The notes below the pieces were generated by a model. It made no database searches. It saw only the letters and a program-made list of their open reading frames with translations, and was not told where the DNA came from. DNA of 64,000 nt from Diphasiastrum complanatum (taxonomy: Eukaryota > Streptophyta > Lycopodiopsida > Lycopodiales > Lycopodiaceae): the NCBI GenBank assembly GCA_029204225.1, contig CM055102.1:22177918-22241917 (forward strand), given 5' to 3'. The position numbers were made by a program, and so were the translations under genes. This document shows, piece after piece, positions 10,899-21,068 of this stretch; positions within the stretch are counted from its first letter, which is position 1; the number at the start of each line of letters is the position of its first letter.

Positions 10899-11557
10899 TA
10901 TGAAAGTACTGTACTTTAGGACCATAAATGGATCTACAAAAGATCCACAAGAGTGATTGGATGCTCGCTTAACAATCTATCAAAAAACTAGACACAAAAA
11001 AGTTGATCTAGATTGGCAATTTGACAAACAACGAGCATTAACAATCAAAAGGATTGATCAACATTGAAATCCAAGCTCACACGTGTGTAATACAGGCTGT
11101 AGTACGGCCTTCAACCTGAGAAAGAAGCAAAAATTGATTTGGTTTCATTTGGATCACAAAAATTCAATGTACATAGTGAACTAGCTTGAGATTGCCAATG
11201 AGCTCCAAAAATATTCTATCTTCTCACTATGAGAGCTTGGAATACATAGCAAATTCGACTTCCTTCTTGAAGTTAGGTGGATTTCCAGCATGTAATAAGG
11301 AAGTTAACTCACTCTTCTTGCCCTAAAATGAAACCCTAGCCTAGATCCTAGAGTTATGCTTGGTAGGTAGCTAGTTGGTCAAATTTTCACCTTAAACTTA
11401 GGCGTAGGTCCTATAAATTAAAGATGACCACCAAATAGAAATGACCAACTCTCTTGACTTGACCTAACCTACATTAGGAGTGGGTTGCCACATGGAATCT
11501 TGGCCTTCCATTTGTGGAACCCAATTATACACAATATTTATAAAGTTCTACATGGCA
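10899..11557 (-). repeat. E1 3' LTR
   Basis: A 659-bp repeat matching 14790-15446 along its whole length, from GAAAGTACTGTACTTTAGGA to AAAGTTCTACATGGC. It carries CACACGTGTG at 11078-11087, followed by TAATACAG. Its first bases are TATGAAAG where the right copy has TGTGAAAG, so the terminal TG appears mutated here. Confidence 0.88.
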
Positions 11558-11788
11558 CTCCTCCTCAAATCTAGCCTTGGAAACAATAATGTATCTATAT
11601 ACAATTCTAAGACCTGATCTTAACATCAGAAATGAATCATATTCAGGTTTAGAACATGACTAATGAGCCCCTAAAGATGATGACATGATCTATCACCATA
11701 TTCAAGATAGAGCTTCTTTGATCTTGATCTCCTCCAAGATGAATTGAAGAGTCTTGATTCTTCCTTGCACCTTTGCACTTGATTTCTT
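11558..11788 (-). other. E1 3' non-coding end and polypurine tract
   Basis: The short interval between the last pol-like frame and the 3' LTR. On the minus strand it ends in GAGGAGGAG immediately before the LTR, fitting a polypurine tract. Confidence 0.6.
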
Positions 11789-12193
11789 TCATGTTGAGTT
11801 AAGATGCATGAATTTGAAATTTGCTCCTCCTTGATCTTGATGCTTCTCTTTGAAGGAAATCTGATGTCTCCATGTCTTGTGAAAATCACATTGATCAAGA
11901 TCACAAAACATGTACTTGCTACTATCACCAAGATTTATCATGCTAAAATGACTAGTCCACAAACCTTCAAAAGTAAGCATGATTTTCCTAATCTTGTAAT
12001 CATAAGTGGTCTTGAACTTCATGAGGCTACATACTTGCTTATGGATATAAGTGTCCTTCAAGGATGTTTCACTTATTCTTATAAGAAGCTTACAATTTGC
12101 GTCTACAAAAGAAAAAACACATTTCCCAAAACAATGAGTGATTAACTCATTCTTGCTCTTCCAAAATCCTAGAGCACTCATTTGATCAAACAA
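11789..12193 (-). pseudogene. E1 altered RT connection segment
   Basis: This continues in frame after a TGA from the preceding entry. The pattern CFGKCVFSFVDANCKLLIRISE, then SLKDTYIHKQVCSLMKF and HFSMINL lines up with the region after the RT palm in copia pol. That region normally reads CK-x-TP-x-E-x-N-x-KL, then D-x3-YR-x2-VGSL-x-YLT. Most invariant residues are replaced although the frame is open for about 90 codons. E4 carries a homologous segment near 47250-47640, sharing ANCKL, KDTY and VxSL. Confidence 0.6.
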
Positions 12194-13129
12194 TCAATTT
12201 ACTCTTAATTGGTTCATAACAATTTTTGGATCACTAAGACATAAAAACTTGTTCTCAAATGAGTCATTACACATCCTATCTTCAACTTCCTTCATGATGA
12301 AGCCCTCAAGTTTCCTCATGTAGTTCTCATAGCATACCTCGGTTTGCCTCATGTAGATCTCATAACAAAATGGTTCATCAAGCATTGAAGTAAGAAAAGT
12401 GCTGAAAGTGAATGGTTGAGAATCTTCCCCTTGATTACCTTTTCCAAGATAAGTGAGCCTTGAAGGCTCGGCCCTTGCCTTTGTGGATCTTCTTAGATCA
12501 CTTGATCTTTGAGGTGGATCCTCAAGATCTCCATCACTTTGTTGCTCCTCCTCAATCCTCACAAGATTATTGACACCAAGGTTGTTGATTTCACTCACAC
12601 AAGATACTAGATGTATCCAAGCTTCTCTTGTATAAACATCTAAGAATGTTTCATGCATCTTATCATCACTACTTGGTACATGAGAAAAAGAGTGTACACT
12701 TGAATGAATGATTTCCTCTTCTGCCATAGCAATTTTAGCATCCAACTTAAACAAACTACCTTGTTTAACACAATTTGCTATGCAAATATCATTCTTCATG
12801 ATGAAACAAACTCCATGCTTGAAGTGAACATCTAAACCATCATCCATTAGTTGTCCAACACTAAGCAAGCTCTTGGTAATTGATGGTACAAAAAGGACAT
12901 TGTCTAGATACATCCTTTTGCTAGATTCTAGACTTAATGAGATGGTACCAATACTATCTATCTTACGTTCTTGATCATTTGCTAAAGAAACAAATTTATT
13001 AGCACCATTGAAAGAGCGTAAGGTTGAGAATGTGTCCTTTTGGAAAGTCATGTGGGAGCTAGCCCCACCATCAATCCACCAAGTGTTCTTTGAGTTGCTT
13101 TTGCTTGTTGGAGTGGATGAAGATGCCAT
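12194..13129 (-). pseudogene. E1 protease remnant plus truncated pol linker
   Basis: About 311 codons. WWIDGGASSHMT is the copia aspartic-protease start, but the catalytic D-S-G is D-G-G, so protease activity is doubtful. VLFVPSITKSLLSVGQLMDDG and SLFKLDA are the pre-integrase segment. Integrase itself (the HHCC and DDE region) is missing. The frame instead runs into an acidic stretch and LRRSTKARAEPSRL, the normal junction between integrase and RT. The end (LDEPFCYEIYMRQ onward) is unrecognised. The frame ends in TGA at 12194-12196, directly followed in frame by the RT-like segment. Confidence 0.8.
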
Positions 13130-13160
13130 CAAAGATGAGATCTCCCCATCTCCATCCTCT

Positions 13161-13469
13161 TCATATGCAAGGTTTGTCCTCCTCCTCTTTTGCTCTTAGC
13201 CTCTTGTAGCATTCGGATGCATAATGCCCATTCTTTTCACAAAAGAAGCATTTTTGCTTTGACTTGTCCTTTGAGCTTGATGTATCATCCTCTTCTTTGG
13301 CCTCCTTGGGATGCTTCTTCTTTCCATTGGTCTTCTTTTTGCCCTTGAATGAGAAATTGGATTTCTCATCTCCATCCTGCAAAGACAATGAACTCATTCT
13401 TGCCTTGGTGTGGAGCATCCTACACTCTTCAGCCACTAATACACTATGAAGTTTTTCTATAGTTGGCAA
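13161..13469 (-). pseudogene. E1 Gag C-terminus with CCHC zinc knuckle
   Basis: Same frame as the Gag core upstream, separated only by the TAA at 13476. A Lys-rich stretch (FKGKKKTNGKKKHPKEAKEE) leads to CFFCEKNGHYASEC, a perfect C-x2-C-x4-H-x4-C knuckle for RNA binding. The frame closes at 13161; protease coding resumes in another frame, so a frameshift lies near 13190. Confidence 0.85.
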
Positions 13470-13475
13470 AGTGTC

Positions 13476-13985
13476 TTAGATGGCAAAACTTTGGACCAAA
13501 TTTGCAAATCCATCTCCTAGACCATTAAGAACAATTTCTACAAGCTCTCCATCATGAATCTTCTCTCCAATGGAAGCCAACTCCCTATTTAGAGACTTGA
13601 TTCTGAGTACATAATCCTGTGCACTCTCCTCACTTCTCCTCATGCTTTGCAAAATCTGATTTCTAAGCATGAGTACTCTTGAAGTGTTACTAGATTCATA
13701 GATCAATTTTAAAGACTCCCAAGTCTCTTTAGCACTAGTACATGCTGATACTTCTCTCAACAAATCATTGCTCACATTCATCTTCACACAATGAAGTGCA
13801 AGCCTAGATCTCTTCTTGTATCTAGTTAACTCATGTGCACCTAGAGGTTCATCTTCATCTTCAATCAAGAACTCATAAAGGTCTTGGAGCACCAAAAGTG
13901 ACTCCATCCTAACCTTCCAAATAGCATAATTTGTAGAATTCAATCTCTCACTAGCTTCTAGAAGGTATGCTCCAACAGATCCCAT
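13476..13985 (-). CDS. E1 Gag (UBN2 / copia gag domain)
   Basis: From ATG 13985-13983, 170 codons. The sequence LNSTNYAIWKVRMESLL at the start and SLKLIYESSNTSRVLMLRNQ in the middle are diagnostic of the copia-type gag polyprotein domain. The block AQDYVLRIKSLNRELASIGE and NLVQSFAI at the end also match it. It forms the particle shell. A single TAA ends the frame at 13476-13478; the homologous E2 protein continues QKTLPS at this point, and here the same frame resumes as DTLPTIEKLHSVL. The stop is therefore a point lesion between Gag core and zinc knuckle. Confidence 0.88.
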   Translation of the reverse strand: MGSVGAYLLEASERLNSTNYAIWKVRMESLLVLQDLYEFLIEDEDEPLGAHELTRYKKRSRLALHCVKMNVSNDLLREVSACTSAKETWESLKLIYESSNTSRVLMLRNQILQSMRRSEESAQDYVLRIKSLNRELASIGEKIHDGELVEIVLNGLGDGFANLVQSFAI

Positions 13986-14776
13986 CTTACTAGTGACTTC
14001 TACAAACAAGAAATAAATTTGATTGACTTGAAACTCACAAAGGTCTCACACTTGCAGTGTTTCACTCAAATTTGAATTCTAATCCAACAAATGGACTTAT
14101 AATCACAATTCTATCACTCCCTCACAAAGCTGGAATGAAGATAAGATGAAGTGAAAACTACTTTCAAACAATCTTGCCAAGAAATGGATTTGATTGCCTC
14201 TAGAAACTCACTAAGGTCTCTCTCTTGTAGTGTTTCACTCAAATTAGATTTCTAATCCAACAAATGGACTTATAATCTCAGTTCTAGCACTCCCTCACAA
14301 AGTTGGAATGAAGATAAGATGATGTGAAATCTACTTACAATCAAATCTTGTCAATTTTGGCTATTTTTGGACAATAACATGACTAAATCTCCCTCACACT
14401 TTTTGATGTACTTTCAAGACCTGTAAAACAAGTTTAGAGGACCTGATTTCAGCCTAGATTAATTAGATCTCATGACCCTATGTCAAATCTAATCAATGGC
14501 GCTCAATCTTGGTAGCTTATCCTAAGATTTCCACCAAAAATTACACCAAAAGCTCACAAATTGAATTTCTTTGGATCAAATGAATACCATGCATTCAATG
14601 CAGGTTCAGAGGTGCCCACACATGTGGATAGTATGGATTTGGAACCCTACTAAGTTTGGGATCAAATCTTCTCACCAAAATCAAGATTCTAGCTTGCCCT
14701 CTCAATACTAGTTTTTAGCACCAAAACTTGCTAAACATGGATTTGCATTAGATCAATGGCTTATGGTCTTGTACTT
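13986..14776 (-). other. E1 leader between primer site and Gag
   Basis: About 790 bp of non-coding leader. It holds two imperfect copies of a 120-130 bp block (around 14030-14150 and 14205-14330) that share GTTTCACTCAAATT, ATCCAACAAATGGACTTATAATC and CACTCCCTCACAAAG. A CCACACATGTGG palindrome is near 14623-14634. Confidence 0.6.
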
Positions 14777-14789
14777 GGCTCTGATACCA

Positions 14790-15446
14790 TGTGAAAGTAC
14801 TATACTTTAGGACCATAAATGGATCTACAAAATATCCACAAGAGTGATTGAATGCTTGCTTAACAATCTATCAAAAAACTATACACAAAAAAGTTGATCT
14901 AGATTGGCAATTTGACAAAAAAACAACAACCATTAACAATCAAAAGCATTGATCAACATTGAAATCCAAGCTCACAGTTGTGTAATACAGGCTGTAGTAC
15001 GGCCTTCAACCTGAGAAACAAGTAGAAATTGATTTGGTTTCATTTGGATCACAAAAACTCAATGTACATAGTGAACTAGCTTGAGATTGCCAATGAGCTC
15101 CAAACATATTCCATCTTCTCACTATGAGAGCTTGGAATACATAGCAAATTCGAATTCCTTCTGGAAGTTAGTTGTATTTCCAGCATGTAATAAGGAAGTT
15201 AACTCACTCCTCTTGCCCTAAAATGAAACCCTAGCCTAGATCCTAGAGTTATGCTTGGTAGGTAGCTAGTTGGTCAAATTTTCACCTTAAACTTAGGTGT
15301 AGGTTCTATAAAGTAGGGATGACCACCAAATAGACATGACCAACTCTCTTGACTTAACCTACATTAGGAGTGGGTTGCCACGTGGCAACTTGGCTTTCTA
15401 TGTGAGGAACCCAATTATACACAATATTTACAAAGTTCTACATGGC
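14790..15446 (-). repeat. E1 5' LTR with adjacent primer-binding site
   Basis: Matches 10899-11557 with scattered substitutions and a few short indels. The plus-strand sequence GGCTCTGATACCA at 14777-14789 abuts it, the complement of the canonical copia primer site. The palindrome seen in the other copy is altered here to CACAGTTGTG (14972-14981). Confidence 0.88.
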
Positions 15447-17009
15447 TAGATTTGCCAAAATAGGCTATTTTTTCACATTAACAGATAGTCACAATAGTTT
15501 ATCACTATTGTGACAAAGCTTTAAAAGCAAAAAATGCATTCTAGAAAGATAAGAAAAAAAAAACTCATTTTAATGCCCAAATTCATCAGATAAAGTAATA
15601 GTCACAATAGCTTAAGGCAAAGATAGAGTGATCAAAATATCATGAGAAGATTTGTCTTAAGGAGAGGACATTGAAATCGTTAAAAATATTTAAAAAAAAA
15701 CAAAGATTGCATTCTAAATTTTTTAAGAAACAAGTACGTTGTGATATTATGCCACAAAGGCCTTGCCATGGTGAGGAAAATTGTCGGATTGAAAAATATA
15801 AATTATTCAATAAAACTATCTTTATTTTTTTTGAGATTTTCTAAATAAAGAAGCAAGGTATGGTAAATAATTATGATGATTCAGTTATTTGTTAGCTTTT
15901 TAAGTTGCAAGCTTGACCTTTGTTGGGGCTTGGCGGGATATCAACACATCATGTACATAGATCAGATTGATATATAGTAGGGATAAGAGGGAATTGGCAC
16001 CCTGAGTGTAAGTCACACCCAGTGATCACATTGTTATTTGATCAAAATGGATAGCTGTAAAGGGACTTTAGGTTATTTATGCGAGTAAATAGTTTAGCGG
16101 CCTAAAAGTCAAGTTAGTGATTGGAGGGTCCTTTCCCACCTAGATTCAAATTCAAATAATAAAAGAGATAGAAATTGGCCAATAGCCACTACTGCCAAGT
16201 GCCCAAAATCCACTATAAATAGTGGTCCATAGTATTTCATTTTCATGATCAATCAAGGAAGGTAGAACCTCTACCATTTTGAAAATTGGTTGTCCTTGCT
16301 TTTCCTCTTCCTCCATCTCTCATATGTTTTTGCTATTTTCATATTTGTTGGATTTGATTATTGTTTCTATCTTTGAGAGAGAGAGAGAGAGTTACACAGT
16401 TTCACATAGTTCCTCTTGACAAAGTAAGACTAAACACTTTGAAGCCTTTATTCATATTCCAAGACAGTAAAGTAAACCTAAAAAGTAAAATACAATACTA
16501 AAAAGCACCATAAAGCATAACCACTTTCAAAAATTTCAGTTGATACTTGCCACCATTCCACAACACAAAACTACATGAGTTAGTACAGTGGGGAAGACAG
16601 GTGTCATAGCTGAGCGTCAGTTGTTATCCATGTCCAAAAGAAGCTATACCACTTAACATCATAAATAGCATTGGTTCTGAGGTTAAGCATTTAGTAAGAA
16701 CGCTCTTTGCTTGTGGCAAAATTTGTAGGAATTCTCCCAAGGATAAGTTCATTCTGCTTTTCAAAAGACTTGTGAGCAATTCTGTCTGAGGAACCTCAGG
16801 CTCCGCCATTTGGAAAGATACTTCTCGATGATGCAAACAACCATTTAGATCTGTTCTTGGTGGCGAGCCACTGGTGGTACTGGGATTTATGTGGTCAGGG
16901 GTACTTCAAGTTATGCTTTGGCTTGTGCAGCTTTCTCTGCATGGGCTTCCTATATTTAATGGCAAATTCTTTCATATTGTCGTCCTTCTTCCTTAACATT
17001 AGGATATGG
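15447..17009. other. Spacer between E1 and E2, probable repeat debris
   Basis: No gene. An inverted repeat CACAATAG / CTATTGTG lies near 15490-15512. Around 16195-16400 there is CTATAAATAG, a pyrimidine-rich tract and a (GA) run (16374-16392), a layout like an LTR promoter, possibly a solo LTR whose ends I cannot define. A 70-codon minus frame at 16624-16836 (SLGEFLQILPQAKSVL) vaguely resembles gypsy gag-protease spacer. Confidence 0.35.
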
Positions 17010-17278
17010 TGTGAGAGATTTCAACTAATTTAGTCTAGTTTAGTCATATTTTGGTAAATTGTCAATAAGAGGCCAAATTTTAGACTTAGAGATAAACTTT
17101 TTGAAGTTATATTAGTTTAAAATACATTCAATAAACACTTTTGAAAGTGTGGGAAAGTTGGTAGTCAAGTTTGAGAGAGATTCAAATTTGAATTTTGGGT
17201 ACATTGAATCTAGACCCAAAAATAGTAGGATTTACATTTTGGAGGAAAAGCCAAGTGGCCAAGTAAGGTTTGGAAACT

Positions 17279-17288
17279 CTATAAAAGG
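17279..17288 (+). promoter_or_regulatory. TATA box of the E2 LTR promoter
   Basis: CTATAAAAGG occurs at the same LTR position in both copies (second copy near 22160). It lies about 35 bp upstream of the pyrimidine-rich tract, where transcription would start in a typical plant LTR promoter. Confidence 0.6.
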
Positions 17289-17309
17289 ATGTAACTCGTG
17301 GAGAGACAC

Positions 17310-17431
<122 letters not shown>

Positions 17432-18322
17432 CATCATTATACATGGTTCTCTTTGGGTTCTACTACTCATTGGTGCACTATCTTGGTGTTATCTTGCAAT
17501 CTTGTGTGTAGAATGCTCAATTATTGCTATTTTCGGTTCCACACGTGTGAAATACAGTAGGGTATCGTAATTGTACGGACAACAAATATATTTTATGTTC
17601 TGGTTCATGTTTGATCAATATATCTTAGAGTTTGCATCTCATTTTGTATGTAGATGCTGATTTTTCTACATTGGCAGGATTGTTGGTTTGCTCCTTATTG
17701 TAACCAAATATTTGGGACATGGATTGGATCTTGAATGATCTAAAATCCTTCACATGGTATCAGAGCTATTGTGTTTCAGGTTTAGCAAGGATTTGGAGGA
17801 GTTACCAATGCTAGAGCATGCTAGATTTATCTCTACTCAAAAATCAGCATTTTTGCATGTGTAGAATTGATCTTTTTTAGGTCAAAAGTCAATATAGGAT
17901 TATATACGTGATCAATTCCGACTTCACACTTGGTTTACTGGATTTAGATGATTTTTGGTGCATTAGGAAGGTCTCATTGGAGTCTACAAGAAGATATATC
18001 AAGTTTCTAGAAATTGCATGTAGAATTTGAGATATTTAATTTTTTGTGATTTTGTCAAAATCTTAATTTTGATTGGATCTCTAGTTTGTGAGGTTAATGA
18101 ACTTCATTTGTGTGTGTTTCAATCTTAGGAAGTGGCAAGAATCATTAAATTGAGGATAGATCATAGGTTGATCAAGATCTCAATATTCTATGTGTTGATT
18201 TTCTAGTTAGAAGTGCTAGAAGAGATTTGAGAGGTTTCATATCTTTGTGATTTCTTCTTGATTTCATTTGAGTGCTTTGTGCATTGGAACAGGTTGAAAG
18301 AAGAAGATCAGGTCACTTCAAC

Positions 18323-18898
18323 ATGGCTACAAGTGGAGGCTTTATGTTGGAGAGCAATGATAGGCTTACCTCAATCAACTATTCTACTTGGAAGGTGAGG
18401 ATGGAGTCCTTATTGGAGATGAGTGAGTTGATGGAGATTGTTGCAGGTGTGGAGGAGAGACCTCAAGCACCTCAATATCAAGTGAGGTATGACAAGAGAG
18501 CAAAAAAAGCTCTACACATGATTAAGATGAATGTTACCAATGAACTTCTCAAGGAAGTTGGTAAGTGCACATCATCTTTAGAGGCTTGGAAAGCTTTGAA
18601 GAAGCTTTATAAATCCAAGTCTACATCAAGAGTGCTTACTCTTAGGAGACAAATCTTTCAAAGTTTGCAAAATAAGGAAGAGAGTACTTATGCTTTTGTT
18701 TTGAGGGTTAAGGCATTCAATGATGAGTTAGCATGTATTGATGAAAGCATTAAGAAGGTAGAACCTGTTCAAGTTATACTTAATGGCTTGTTGGATGATC
18801 ATGATAATCTTGTTCAAAGTTTTGCTATTCAAAAGACTTTGCCAAGTATTGTAGATTTGCAAGAGATCTTGGTGAATGAGGAGTATAGGCTTCAATAA
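18323..18898 (+). CDS. E2 Gag (UBN2 / copia gag domain)
   Basis: 191 codons from ATG 18323. LTSINYSTWKVRMESLLEM, SLEAWKALKKLYKSKSTSRV and TYAFVLRVKAFNDELACIDE match the copia gag domain, as does NLVQSFAIQKTLPSIVDLQE. It is closely similar to E1 Gag in layout though the two LTR families differ. It ends at TAA after EEYRLQ. In an intact element the frame would run on into the knuckle, so this stop is probably a lesion. The leader from 17767 to 18322 is non-coding. Confidence 0.88.
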   Translation: MATSGGFMLESNDRLTSINYSTWKVRMESLLEMSELMEIVAGVEERPQAPQYQVRYDKRAKKALHMIKMNVTNELLKEVGKCTSSLEAWKALKKLYKSKSTSRVLTLRRQIFQSLQNKEESTYAFVLRVKAFNDELACIDESIKKVEPVQVILNGLLDDHDNLVQSFAIQKTLPSIVDLQEILVNEEYRLQ

Positions 18899-19401
18899 AG
18901 AGGAGGTGGATCTACAAAAACATCTCATTATGAAGACGAGGCTATGTTCATCAAAGGCAAGTTCAAGGGCAAAGGCAAAGGCAAGTGGTGTAAAGGGCAA
19001 GATCAAGGTAAGACTTGTTCTTTTGGCAAAAAGAAAGATAAGTCTATTGTGGAATCAAAGGGCATTTTGCAAATGAATGTTTGAAGAAGCAAAGAGATGA
19101 AGGTAGCAAGCAAATCAACTTTACTACTAATGATGAGGATCTAGGTGGTGGTGATTTTCTTTTGATGTGTTCTTCAAGTCCAATATCAAGTGAAGGTGAC
19201 AAAGATTCATGGTGGATTGATAGTGGAGATAGTTCACACATGACTAGTCACAAGGAGTTATTTACTTATTTGGTCACTTATGATGGAGCCAAGAAAGCAA
19301 TTCACATGGCCAAGGTTGGTGAGTGTGTGATGGAAGGTATTGGTCCAATTCCTATTTGTCTCTCTACTAATAGGAAAGCAAGACTTGATGGTGTTCTTTA
19401 G
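18899..19401 (+). pseudogene. E2 degenerate zinc knuckle and protease remnant
   Basis: After the Gag stop, a Lys/Gly-rich stretch and a broken knuckle ending GHFANEC can be read across one frame change near 19060. From 19081 the frame is open: SWWIDSGDSSHMTSHKELFT is the copia protease start with the catalytic DSG kept (the following Ala is Asp). GIGPIPICLSTNRKARLDGVL follows. A TAG closes it at 19399-19401; the equivalent place in E3 has a TGA a few codons further on, so the two lesions arose independently. Confidence 0.8.
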
Positions 19402-19422
19402 ATTCTTTCAATTTCAAAGAAT

Positions 19423-21068
19423 TTGCTAAGTGTTGGTCAAATGATAGAGAAAGGATACATGGTAAATTTTGGTGGTGATGGTTGCTTCATCACAAAGGAA
19501 GAAATCTTGGTTGCTAGGGGCAATAGACAAGGTAGACTTTTCAAGCTTGATGCTTTTGTTATGGCTAACAAAAAGGATGGAATGGAAAAGGAGATTGGTC
19601 TCAGCTTTCCAAAGTTACCTTTTATCATCAATAAGATTGGTGGATCTTATGCAAAGTCTAAAAAGCTTTCTTATGCTAGATCTAGGTTGAGATCTAATAT
19701 GCTTCTTGGAGATGTTCATCTTTGTGCTAACTTGGCTAGTCTTGAGGATAATAATGGTGTTTCAATGGTTCTTCATGGCAAGTGCAAGCATGCAAAAGGT
19801 AAGGAAAGAGCTAAGTTCATCAATGGTGGTGAAGGTTCTTCCTTGGAAAAGATTGTTGTTAATGATTTCTTTGATCATATGAAAAAAGATTTTGCTAGGT
19901 GCATGCATGAAGGAGATATTTCTTCTACATTCTTTTGTGATGATCCAAGAAAGTAATTTTTGCAGCGAATGGAGTCACATGTCTTCATAAAAAGAGTAGA
20001 TCAAATGGTTCTATCAAGAGACTTTGTGAGGAAGATAGTCGCAAGTCAAGAAGAAGAGAAATATGTGAAGAGTTTAAAGTAGGATGTACTTTGAATGATG
20101 TCATTGTGAATGATAGTGAGGAAGAATTAGTATCATATGAGTCATTACCTAAAACATTGAGTAGAAGTTCTTGTTTGAAAAAAGAAAGTACTTCAATCAT
20201 CCTTATGTTGAAGGTACTAATCATTTTTTTCATGGCTTCTAATGTTTTTGAGGTTTCTACTTCTTATGATGCACTCATTAAGAGGGAGTCTTATGGAAGA
20301 AAGAGCAATGGAAGATTGGTTCTTGGGAAGATCCAAGGCATGGATCTCACATCTCTTCATCAACTCAAAGGATTCTTTGATTGTGAATTGATCACTCATG
20401 ATTGAGATGGCAAAAGGTTGGTTGGAGAAGACTACATGGAGCAAATCGAGAGGCAATTTCTTCAAGGCAAGGAAGATTTTTTTGGTGAGCTTATTGAGGT
20501 TTGTTATGGACTCAAGAAGGCTGGATTTATTAGGTTTGATACTCATCTTCACCTACTCTATTTCATGTTGGATGGAAAGTTTGAAATCTATCTTCTGATT
20601 TATGATGGTGACATTGATGACATTGTTTTCACCAACCTTTGTGGAAATTCGAGATTAAGCATTGATGAGATCTTGTTGGATATAGATCATATGTTTGAGA
20701 GGGAGTATTTCCAGAGGTTCAGGTTTGAAGATATTCATATCTTTGATATCTTTGATGATCAAGAGAAAGGTAAGCAAGTGGAAGCGACTCACTTTGCTTT
20801 ACTCAAATATTTTGGAGAATTTTCTTATGTAGATGATGCTATGCAAGTGGATATTGGTTCTCATGGTTTTCATACTGGAAAAGCAAGTAATGAATCTGGA
20901 AAACAAAGTTTGTTCAATGACTTTGATGGTCAAGAGGAAGATCAAGAGGTTGGTCTCAAAGGGCTTCAACAACACAAAAGGAAAGGTGGCAATTTGGAGC
21001 TAGTCAAGAGCATCAAAGGAAGGTTTTTTTGGCAAAGATGTTATGGATATGTTTTTGCAGCTTATTGA
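19423..21068 (+). pseudogene. E2 copy of the family ORF: pre-integrase start, unknown middle, altered RT palm
   Basis: This region reads in three open segments (19423-19956, about 19960-20400, 20418-21068) separated by a frameshift near 19957, a TGA near 20403 and a frameshift in the T-run near 21025. It is homologous along its length to the 599-codon frame of E3. LSVGQMIEKGY and GNRQGRLFKLDAF are the copia pre-integrase segment; the integrase that should follow is replaced by about 250 residues I do not recognise. GEDYMEQIERQFLQGKEDFF, then VCYGLKKA and FEIYLLIYDGDIDDIVFTN lines up with copia RT, whose catalytic site normally reads YLLLYVDD. The second catalytic Asp pair is disrupted, so RT activity is not expected. 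Confidence 0.75.

Larger units (their letters stand above)
10899..15446 (-). mobile_element. Copia-type LTR element E1, non-autonomous
   Basis: The element is bounded by LTRs 10899-11557 and 14790-15446. On the minus strand the order is 5' LTR, TGGTATCAGAGCC (complement of 14777-14789, matching the initiator-Met tRNA primer site), UBN2-type Gag, zinc knuckle, aspartic-protease remnant, then an altered RT connection segment. A purine tract GAGGAGGAG (complement of about 11558-11566) precedes the 3' LTR. Integrase and the catalytic RT palm are absent. A linker with LRRSTKARAEPSRL, the usual integrase-to-RT junction in copia pol, is kept, so about 1.5-2 kb was deleted around it. No target duplication is visible. 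The left LTR starts within a few bases of the gypsy element's target duplication. Confidence 0.85.

Noticed and set aside
16624-16836. Minus-strand 70-codon frame resembling a gypsy gag-protease spacer
   Set aside because: The resemblance rests on one short segment; too weak for a named feature.
18728-19006. Minus-strand frame opposite E2 Gag
   Set aside because: A shadow of the Gag frame; no motif of its own.
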